From the NCBI GenBank assembly GCA_029448655.1, contig JACCLO010000012.1:2604001-2668000 (forward strand): a stretch of DNA of 64,000 nt. Reading direction: 5' to 3'. Of this stretch, positions 55,629 to 64,000 are shown in pieces; position 1 is the stretch's first letter; the number at the start of each line of letters is the position of its first letter. The notes below the pieces were generated by a model that was not told the DNA's origin, ran no database searches, and worked only from the letters and a program-made list of their open reading frames with translations. The DNA comes from Wolfiporia cocos (Eukaryota; Basidiomycota; Agaricomycetes; Polyporales; Phaeolaceae). Both the position numbers and the translations under genes were made by a program.

Positions 55629-56358
55629 TGTCAGGATTAAAAAATCAATCATAACACACATCACAAACAGTTCCCAAGAACCAGTCATAATCAATTCCAA
55701 ACCAATCCACATTCCAAACGGTTCAATCCAATAATAACCCAGTCCTATCTGAACCCTCCAATGAAATCCATAAAGCAATAACACCGATAAATCCCATTAT
55801 CACAGAAGCCCCAATAAGACGAACCAATAAATTCCATACCACTATCACAACGCACCAGAAGCCCTAGGAAACATCTAATGATCCCAGTACCACAAGGCTA
55901 CCACAAGACGACATTCAAACATAAGGTTTAACAGGTTCTTGATCTTCCAGACATATTTAGTCAAAAGCCACACAAGAACTAAGTTCGCTTCTTTTATACA
56001 TCACAGAAGCATTTCTGAGAATATCAGAACCACCTATACATTCCAGGAAGTATTCATATAATTCTAGCTCAATCACAGTTCAGTGATCAGTAGATACACA
56101 TGGTTACCACACATCGCAGATCCCCAGTCATATCACACCTGCTACAATTCCCAGAAACCCTTGACAAAGGTCTAACGAAGTCTATTAGCTCTAGTTCACT
56201 ACCCAGACACCGCTAAACCATTACAGGTATGCGAGACACATAGGGACACACACAAACTCATGTATATATAGTAGAAACCCACCAAATCTGATCCTCAGCT
56301 TGGTTTTAATCAAGTATATCCTCCTCAGTTTCTACTGTGTCTGGGTGTCGGTCTGACA
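55629..56358 (-). mobile_element. Solo LTR, family LTR-1
   Basis: 730 bp, TGTCAGGATT to GGTCTGACA, opposite in orientation to 10301-10985, with TSD CGATG/CAATG (55624-55628, 56359-56363; one mismatch). The left copy is empty at about 9665. Confidence 0.85.
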
Positions 56359-57139
56359 CAATGCTATTGACGTAGTAACATGACAAATAGGCTTCAACTA
56401 AGAAACTGCAAAAGTCAGTGGTGTTGAGTCGGCTGTACTCCCACGCGTTGTTCCACAGCTGTAGTAGAACTGTAGATGTGCAGTTTACACTTGTGTTCTA
56501 TTGTCCGATATGTTCCTAAATCCCGAAATTATGACCTTCGTGTTTATCAAGATTTCTAGTTAAAACTCTGCTCTGTTGAAAATTCATCGAGCGGTAGCAG
56601 TAAGCGTGAACTATATCCATCGACTTAGCAGCCACTAGTCTGGGATAATCACCTCTGTTAGCGATCAATAACATGTGCCAATCCTGAACGTCTGAACTTC
56701 CGTTCCGATGGCAGCTATATTTTATATCAGCACGCTTACATCTATAGTTCCATGACAATGGCTGTAACGCGTACTGGAAAGAAAAGACGACGTAGATTAT
56801 AATGCCTCAGGCGCTCGCTCGGCTTCGGTCACTCTATTTGTTCATCTATGTTATAAATACAGGTGCGATGTTGGGAAACATGCATACAGAGTGTACAGAG
56901 AAGTAGATATCGTACTTACAATGCTTGCGGCGTGAGCGAGCACGGGCGTCTGAGACAACTTGTATGTTCTGTGTTGTCTTAGAGCACCGCCGCCGTTGTT
57001 TATGCAAACAGCTGTGATTTTCTCTATGCTCAAACCACAGTATCGATTCGGTTACACTTAGAGCTTATATCAGCTATACAGTCTGTAAGAAAACATATCA
57101 CAAGACATAGAGCTCTGAACATCGGGATAGGTCTTACAT

Positions 57140-57736
57140 TCAGAGTGGCTGGCACGAGCGATTCCATTGTTGGCGTCTGACCATGCTTAGCACTAAGGCA
57201 GGCCTGGAATCGGCCGCTGTGGGGATGAAGTACAACGCATCAACTCGAGAAGCCAGAATAGGGAAAGATGACTTCAAATGTAGTTCAAATTCTTCTATCA
57301 CATCAATGCTATTCATAGTAGTGTCTGGGTCAAACCCCTTAGCCGGATATCTGCAGTTCGCGACGGCGAAGTGGTAGAGGAGCAAGAAGACCGGTACCTG
57401 ATGGTCATGGAGATACGGACATGTCGAAGTCAAGCGTTGAGTGATAGCAAAAGGGAACTGGGAATGGCGTTGAATGCTGTCGGAACAGGAGACGTAAGTA
57501 TATCTTCTATCCGAGTTAGTGCTGCCAACTTGCAATACCCTGTCCGAGTCAATGGTACTATATATACAAGCGTTTGCGGACCATATCTGAGCGCTCGCAT
57601 TTCGCTGATAAAATACATACATTGGCCTGGAAAAGTCGCTGAGGTTCGACAACAGATGAGACCCAATGGGGGTTACCATTGTTCCGCGGAGTGCCCTCAA
57701 TTTTTCCTTCGATGAAAGCGCAAATTCAAAATACAA
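57140..57736 (-). pseudogene. Decayed coding segment, unknown product
   Basis: An open minus-strand frame of 198 codons with a protein-like part (FDPDTTMNSIDVIEEFELHL). The left copy (11062-11708) shares it with stops. An indel between the copies near 57440 moves the better frame (FDMSVFP in the left copy) relative to this one, so neither copy looks functional. No family recognised. Confidence 0.4.
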
Positions 57737-57890
57737 TTGCTCATTATCGTGGTAGGGTACGCCCTCTTTTCACTGAGGACTCAACGCAGTAACTAATACT
57801 GGTGGAGGCAAGCCGCTAATTTATCATTCATTTATTGCATGTGGGGATGATGTCATACTCAGGCTTTTCGTCACTTCCTCCCGGCATTAA

Positions 57891-58288
57891 AGGTGATTTG
57901 TTGTTGGTAATTATGACTCGGCTTTATCCGAGATGGAGCAAAATTATGAGAACGAGGAGTTATGGAGTGTGGCATCATAAATACCCCACGGCGCTAATCT
58001 CAGAATGTTTCGCCAGTCAGCCGCAAGTAAAGTGCCAGAACACTACCTTTAAAACCTATGTCTCAAACTCCATCTTGATTCTCCTGCATCATCTAGGCAG
58101 CATGAATGGTCTCAGAGTAACTCCCGTCCCCGAGTAACATTCCAGAGAGCAGGGTCTGAACGTGGGAGCTTCACACAGGCCAATTGGCATCTGATGCAAT
58201 GATCTATGGCGGCGCTCCCTTTCGGAAATTCGGCAATGGAGCTCAAACATTTGGTGCCACAGTCATAATTATCGAAAACAAATCACCT
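57891..58288. mobile_element. 398-bp MITE
   Basis: Present only in the right copy. Terminal inverted repeats of about 28 bp start AGGTGATTTGTT and include TAATTATGACT, matching about 25 of 28 positions. Flanks show ATT-type repeats but no clean TSD. The frame 57835-58137 overlapping its border is accidental. Confidence 0.7.
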
Positions 58289-61200
58289 CTATTGAGGCAA
58301 TGTTGAAGCCCTCCTACTCAGATGCCACGTATAGAATGTGGCTTTTTAACATCTCTACATGAAAGCACATTAGCGCTTAAGGAGCGCACGGTGTAAATCG
58401 GGCGGCATTGCACCGTGCGCAGTCCTGTAGCGGCCCCGGAGCGCCATCGTCTTTCTCATGATTGCCGCAGATGACCGAGCGTTACAGCATCTATTCCTGG
58501 CTATTGCATATAATTATACCAAGCGGATTTGGATGCGAGCTTATGGAACGAGTACAATCGGTACCAGTTGGGCTTCTGTCATCGTTCCATTTGCCGCTTT
58601 CCTCTGTTTCTGTGTTTGCCACATACTCTGAGCTTAAATTCGTAGCCATGTGAGAGAAACAGTGATCTGGATATAGATTTGAATGCTGGAATCGCGCCGT
58701 TCCTTGGCTTCACCGCCAAAGAGGCACAAATGTTTCCAGTATGACATATCCAGGATGTGAGAAAGCTGTAGGAGGGGTATACTAAATCGACAATTGCGCT
58801 GCGGACTGCGGCCACAATGAAGAGAAAATTAGGTTGATAAGTGGGAGTTCAAAGAAAACTTCAAGTCTCGGAGCTAGCTTATTACAGCTAGCGAGAAACT
58901 GGGATGAGAAGCCCGCTTAGCTAGTAATTAACGGGGGTAAGGGAATCCTGCTCTGGATTCAGACAAAATTGAGCGACCGTGCTGCAAGTTAATGCGTCTA
59001 CGTTGTGGGCTCAATGCGAGAGTTATGAACGTACCTAAACCTGTCAGACCTCGATGCCAATTAGGTTGTCTCAGCCCTCAAGGCCGCTGATCACAATATC
59101 AGAAGGGAGTCCTACCAGCGCATATGTCTCTAGCCGATGCATAACTGTCCCATATCGAGCATGATTTTTCCGGTGGAGCCGCGCTGTGCGTGGCTCCACA
59201 CAGCGGCACTTGTTACTTAAGCGTACGTACATTCCGTGATTGCGGCACGGACAAGTTCCCACCAAATTGTCCATCGCATGGCGATATATCGTTTATACAA
59301 CCGCGTTGCTATCCAGGAAGCACGTCGGTGACGCATATACTCCGCCGCGGCGTTTTGAGACTGTAGGCCGAGCGTGGAGCAAGATGGATGCAGTGCGTAT
59401 CTTATTAGCGTGAGTTAACTTGCAGTATTGGCACGCAGATCCTACAGCCACGAATTCATACGCCGATGTCGGAACACGGTGCATCAACAGCTGATGCAAC
59501 CCGTCGACCAAATCGCCATACATTATGAGTGACAGAGAGGTCCAGGCACAAGCTTACGCGATATGTTAGAATCGGAAGAGGGCGTCAAACGGCCTCAGTC
59601 GGATGCTGTGAGCAATACTCGGTAGCCATCCGACCGTGCTTCCTCCCGATGAATGCTGATGCGCGTTAAATATACACCGACCCTCTTAGCCTTGCGACCA
59701 TGCGAGCTCCTCGTTTCAAGTTCGTCCGCGGCTTTCTAGAACCAACCCTGCTTCAATTTGTCCTTTTGCCAGCGCGCGCTTGTACCACAGCCTCCAAACA
59801 CCGGCGCTTAATGTAAGCGTGCGCCGGATAAGATCGCTCTATCTACGCCTGCACTGTGAGGAGATTGTAGACAGAACAGTAAAAGCAAAGTGATTGGTAC
59901 TGCGAAAGATATGATTGCTCTACAAGAGAGTCAGCAGTTGGCTTCGAATCCAGCTAGGTTGCGAACAAGCGCGGTGATCGCCGAGATTTACCGATCCGAG
60001 ATCTATGATCGAGAACATGCTCGTTCTTGATTTGTATACTTTACCACGGCGCCTCCGCCAATTTCAAGCACTGCTGAGATGTCCCCTCAGCTGGGGTCTC
60101 AACGCCATTCTGACAGGCGGAAGGAGCGGCCATCTGTGACCGTGTGACGAACGCATTGACTCTTGTCAATGTTCACCCGCAGAAGTCTCGACATTATATG
60201 AGCCATACCTTTCCAAACGCGGACTATACATATTCAATATGCCGTGCTGTTGTGCATGAGTGATGCGTGCACATTCATCATTCCCGCAGCACCCTTGGCA
60301 GGCGACCAACGTCGGCCGCTCTCCACGCTCCTCCACTTCGTAAGTCAGGTTATCGCCGTCTTGAGTCAGAGAGGGACTCTAGTTTGTGCTAACTAAAAGC
60401 AGTGAAGTTTTATCAGTACTTTACTGCTCAGATGCTCAAGCTAAGAGAATTTGTGAATGTAGTCTGTATCGTCGATCGAAGTCCTGGACCCACCAATTTT
60501 AGCGTACAGCAGCTTTTGATTATCTGGCCTGACACATCCACTCATGGTCTGTCTCTGCATATGAATTTCTCGAATATAGCGTAGCATCAAAGGGGTGTCT
60601 TGCCGAGAAACTTAGCTTCCTCAAGCTTAGCTGCGTCGCGGCGTGCGGCAAGCCGAACGCCTGCGTCTACCGTCTAATATAACTATGTCTCCATATCTCC
60701 TCGTACGTTGTAACACAGTAAGCTGATGTGACCCTTTTTTGTAGCTCTATGAATAGATCTCCTTTAACCTTGTCTATGATAGGCTTGGCAGCTATCTCAG
60801 CTTTGTCCCATATATGTACGTATGCAGCATGGGCCACGACTTTATTCTGTCAGGCTTCATTTGGAATACCGTATAAAGCGCTGAGTCGCGATTCCCGCTC
60901 GGTTGTGGATGAGATATAAGCCCGGTGACCGACGTGGTGCGAACCATTTCTGGAATGGTGTCCGTCGCATACCAACGTACGTTCAACAGTTGCATTGTTG
61001 ACCAGGTCGTACACCACAGTAATGCCACCCTCACTAATTCACTTGAGGCGATTGATGTGATCCCGGTTTCTCTAGGCAAGCAGTGCATGATGTGCATCCA
61101 TCCCTCTAGCAGTCAATTCGGAAAATGCGCATGTAGATTTTGAAGCACAGCTGCCATGATTATGAGGATCATCGATCGCGGATGCCACTCTTCAGCTGTA

Positions 61201-61681
61201 CAATATCCTACACTCCGGTACGTCGAATGCCTGCGCATAGCCGGAATTCGGACGAAGAGCTCAAACTTTATCGAGACTCAGCTGGAAGGAAAAATATTTG
61301 GGAGTCACACATTCATACCTCTGCTCTCTGAGGCATTCTGGCGGAGTACGCCATCTATATTCAGTCCTGGTAGCGTCGCAACTCTATCAATGCCTCGTTT
61401 CAAGGTCCATCTACACAGCCTCGAAGCGCGCTTCACAGCCTCGTTAATTCCATAATTGATAAAGGCTTGACAAAAGCGTATAATATGCAAGCTTGAATGG
61501 CTGCCATACTGATCACTTGCATCAAAGGAATGTTACCTAGCGCGTTGCACTCTATGCAGAGGGAGATGTGCATTGTGGCGCACTGGCAGCTTTCATCGAG
61601 CGCTGAAAGCTTGTCGGATCCGCTGAATAAGCGCCGCAATGGTTGCCGAGTTGCCGAAGGATGTGCGATGATCGGATCTAC
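58289..61681. other. Intergenic, duplicated, no gene seen
   Basis: Counterpart of 15780-18810 plus parts of 23660-27292. Includes a 45-bp stretch near 60390-60430 missing from the left copy. No coding frame shared by both arms. Confidence 0.45.
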
Positions 61682-62269
61682 TGTAGTGTCACGACCTTAG
61701 GCGTCGTCCCCCGCCGGGCCCGAGGGTCTGTCGCCGTCGCCTATTTGCCCATTTGTCCCCCTGTCCCCAGGGTCTCGTCGCCTAAGCTGCGACTTCAACC
61801 CCAGTGAAAGTCCCGCATATCCTTGGGATACCTGTAAATACCAGAAAATATATAAATATACCATTGAGATACCGGTTTCAACCCCAATGATATCGAAAGC
61901 TAAATGCCAAGAGTACGAGCGGTCCAATGACCAATGCCAAGACTTTCGTCATACCCGTCCATACTAATTCCTATCTTTAACATATCTTCATCAAGACGTT
62001 GACAACGTTGAAGTTTCGAGCACCCACCTGGATCTTACAAATCAGATAGCTAATTAGCTTGGCGCACACATGCAGCGCGCCAAGCTAATGAGCTTCAATT
62101 TTCGCCCCAGCCCGCACTGCCAGTAGCACGCTGGCCAGATACCCTCCAGGGTATATGGTCATGTGCTCGCTGGCAGCCACAATGAGCTCGGCGCTATCGA
62201 CGATAGACGCCTCGGCGGCGCGTCCCGGGCTCCGCCCTCCCCCGTGCTAATCACTGCCGCCCGCCGCCC
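61682..62269. other. Unique sequence after the duplication border
   Basis: No gene seen. Contains the hairpin at 62053-62089. Confidence 0.4.
62053..62089. repeat. 13-bp perfect hairpin
   Basis: ATTAGCTTGGCGC and its exact complement GCGCCAAGCTAAT, separated by 11 nt. Confidence 0.6.
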
Positions 62270-63100
62270 GCCCCACTAAGCGCCCCGCCGCCGCCGTTGC
62301 GCACGACGACGGCGGCTACCTCGCTCATTTCCCCACCTATAAACCCCGTTCTTTTTGTATTCCCATGTAATTAGTACGTACGAATCCAATGGTATTAATA
62401 GAATCTCGATTGGAGTGATATTTAGGGTGGATGCATGGAGGACATGGCGGATAACATCGGCCATGCCTCGGCCATGCCAAATGCGGAAGTACCACGTGCT
62501 TCATTCCAGCGCTGTCGGCCGGGGCCCTGCGCGTCAAATTGATAACGCGCGCTCGCGCGTAGCGCCCCCGCCGCCGCCGCCGTCGCGCACGACGGCGACG
62601 GCTTTCTTCCTCAATTCTTCATTAAAAATTTCCGTTCTTTCTTATTCCTATGTAATTAGCATCGTAGAATACAATGATACCATTAAAAAAATTGATTTCC
62701 AAGTATATTGGGATGGATGGCTCTAGGGACTGTCGGATAACATCGGCCATGCCTCGGCTATCCCATAAGCAGAAGTACCACGTGCTCAATCCCAGCGCTT
62801 TCTGCTGCGCCTGGGCTCTGCGCGCTAATGTGGCTAAATGGAGGAGCCCGCGCTTGCGATTAGTGCTTCGCCGCCCGGCCGCCCCCGCCGCTGCGCACGG
62901 CGACAGCGCTGCAGCTCTATATCTTAACATAATCGCCCCGGATTTCTTTGTCATATATACTATATGATACGCGCAATCAGATAATGATGAATATAATATT
63001 ATTGGCAGGCGAGCACAGGGTGGATGGCTCGGCGCGGCGTCGGATGACATCCGGGCATGGTCCGGGCATGCCATACAAGGCAGGCGCGCGACACGCGGAG
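62270..63100. repeat. Three ~295-bp tandem repeats with alternating GC and AT blocks
   Basis: Units start near 62270, 62562 and 62861. Each runs from a CG-rich block (CGCCGCCGCCGT...GCGCACGACGGCG) to an AT-rich block (TATTCCTATGTAATTAG) to a shared GGATGGATGG...GATAACATCGGCCATGCC segment. The third is more diverged. The region 62161-62269 may be a partial earlier unit. The 203-codon minus-strand frame across it (62622-63233) is probably accidental. Confidence 0.65.
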
Positions 63101-63841
63101 CGGGTCCGGAGCGCACGGTAGTATGACGCCATCGTCGATCGTGATCGTGAGATAAGCGCTGATATTCGCTCGAGGAAAGAAGCGCTCGGCCACCGGGAAT
63201 TGAGAATAGAAGCTTATCGCTTACCAGATTCATGTGGGTAGCGGTTGTAATTAAGGGGAATTAAACTAACTTGATGCATTTCTCGGTGAGGGTGGTGAGG
63301 ATGATGTAGTTGTGCGACTATTTCGCTTGTTTAATGCACTACACATTGTATTGTACCACTGTACAGTCAGACTCACAGGTGTTGACTGGTATTTACGTAT
63401 TATAATATTGAGCTACTGTAAGTAGAGACTACGCGCACTCGTACCTAGTCAATAGACTAGTACTTCAACGAATGAAATCGAAACTCTGAATGGAACGGAG
63501 GACTGAGCGCGTCCCGAGGTTAAGCCGTGATCGGATCACGGCTTCCGCTCACGATCAAGCGTTAACTCCGGACCACGTGGGCGTCCGAAGAACTTCTCTC
63601 GCGCCCAAGTCGCGACTACTATAGCTCATTGTATTAACTGCTGTTGTACTGCTTTCGCGCTTTGTACTATGAGACATTAGTGACGACACACAAATACCGC
63701 GTACAAAACGACTTCATTCAACATTTATGACAGCGTATGTACAGTTCGCGTCACTCATTTACAAACCGTTGACATTGCGATCGTCCAGTCTATTGAGTAT
63801 TATACGATAGCGGATACGTTCTCACTATTCTCCATCTGCAC
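63101..63841. other. Intergenic near right edge
   Basis: No gene seen; contains a 23-bp palindrome at 63521-63543. Confidence 0.4.
63521..63543. repeat. 23-bp palindrome
   Basis: AAGCCGTGATC, one central G, then GATCACGGCTT: perfect 11-bp arms, no loop. Could be a protein-binding site or a transposon remnant. Confidence 0.5.
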
Positions 63842-64000
63842 TCAACGAGGCCCACGCTTCTTTCCGTAATCTGAACGACGCTTGCGTGACTTTTGATTGA
63901 GTAAGATGCCCGAGCCGTCCGACGCTGTCACAGCGTTGATGAAATTCGCGGTAAGGGGTGTACTGTATTGCTGTTCGTTTCCGTAGGTCACCACACAGGA
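63842..64000 (-). CDS. C-terminus of a gene running off the right edge
   Basis: The frame is open from base 64000 to a TGA at 63842-63844 (52 codons), reading STPLTANFINAVTASDGSG then a strongly basic tail, QKSRKRRSDYGKKRGPR. The composition (ordered segment, then Arg/Lys-rich end) looks like real protein, possibly nucleic-acid binding or nuclear, but the family cannot be told from the fragment. Confidence 0.45.
   Translation of the reverse strand, partial: SCVVTYGNEQQYSTPLTANFINAVTASDGSGILLNQKSRKRRSDYGKKRGPR

Larger units (their letters stand above)
42850..61681 (+). repeat. Segmental duplication, right copy
   Basis: Counterpart of about 1425-27292 in the same orientation, roughly 41 kb away. 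It holds sedolisin C, the zinc-finger pseudogene and its own insertions: 42916-44961, LTR-2 at 44996, the retroposon at 50474, LTR-1 at 55629 and a MITE at 57891. Homology stops at 61681 (matching 27292) after CGATGATCGGATCTAC. Confidence 0.9.

Noticed and set aside
57835..58137. 100-codon plus-strand frame
   Set aside because: It starts outside and ends inside the MITE at 57891-58288, so it is created by the insertion.
62622..63233. 203-codon minus-strand frame
   Set aside because: It runs across the boundaries of the ~295-bp tandem repeats and its composition follows the GC blocks; no domain.
63379..63710. Another LTR near the right edge
   Set aside because: TGTTGACTGG could be a start, but no matching CA end or 5-bp repeat was found.
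1..64000. CRISPR array, rRNA operon or phage features
   Set aside because: No regular spacer array, no rRNA signature and clear spliceosomal introns; the window is eukaryotic nuclear DNA.

Overview
The window is fungal nuclear DNA, most likely from a mushroom-forming basidiomycete (Agaricomycetes). The reasons are many short GT-AG introns of about 45-100 bp in otherwise compact genes, several secreted sedolisin-type acid peptidases, a Ser/Thr-rich secreted repeat protein, fragments of RecQ-like helicase and DUF6589-like repeat genes, and a dense graveyard of LTR and terminal-inverted-repeat transposons. There is no bacterial, phage or CRISPR signature.

Layout. (1) 1-5 kb, minus strand: a sedolisin cut by the left edge (A) and a complete one (B). 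(2) 7.4-9.2 kb, plus: an apparently intact C2H2 zinc-finger gene in six exons. (3) 10.3-15.6 kb and 19.7-26.6 kb: nested solo LTRs and foldback DNA transposons, including a broken Ser/Thr-rich secreted protein gene. (4) 27.3-35 kb: the most gene-like part, with an intact Ser/Thr-rich repeat protein (29.1-30.2 kb, plus), an RPC40/AC40 RNA polymerase I/III subunit gene with eight recognisable exons and a damaged 5' end (31.2-32.8 kb, minus), and an intracellular trypsin-like protease (33.1-34.8 kb, minus). (5) 35-42.8 kb: more LTRs, helicase and DUF6589-like fragments, and an orphan retroelement-type dUTPase. (6) 42.85-61.7 kb: a second copy, in the same orientation, of most of the sequence between about 1.42 and 27.3 kb. 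It holds a third sedolisin (C, intact) and a zinc-finger pseudogene. (7) 61.7-64 kb: GC/AT-alternating tandem repeats and the C-terminus of a gene running off the right edge.

The two duplicated arms act as reference alleles for each other. Wherever one arm carries an insertion, the other usually shows the empty site, so element ends and target-site duplications (TSDs) can be read exactly. This dates insertions after the duplication and exposes a family of foldback elements (five here) that share hAT-like ends and 8-bp TSDs, and whose inverted arms contain tRNA-like A-box/B-box sequences. It also exposes a 1.49-kb retroposon-like element carrying one 376-codon ORF between 17-bp TSDs.

Functionally, the host genes fall into secreted nutrition or acid proteolysis (sedolisins), cell surface (Ser/Thr-rich protein), transcription (zinc finger, AC40) and a cytosolic serine protease. 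Working names used below: LTR-1 to LTR-5 for LTR families and HF1 to HF5 for the foldback elements.
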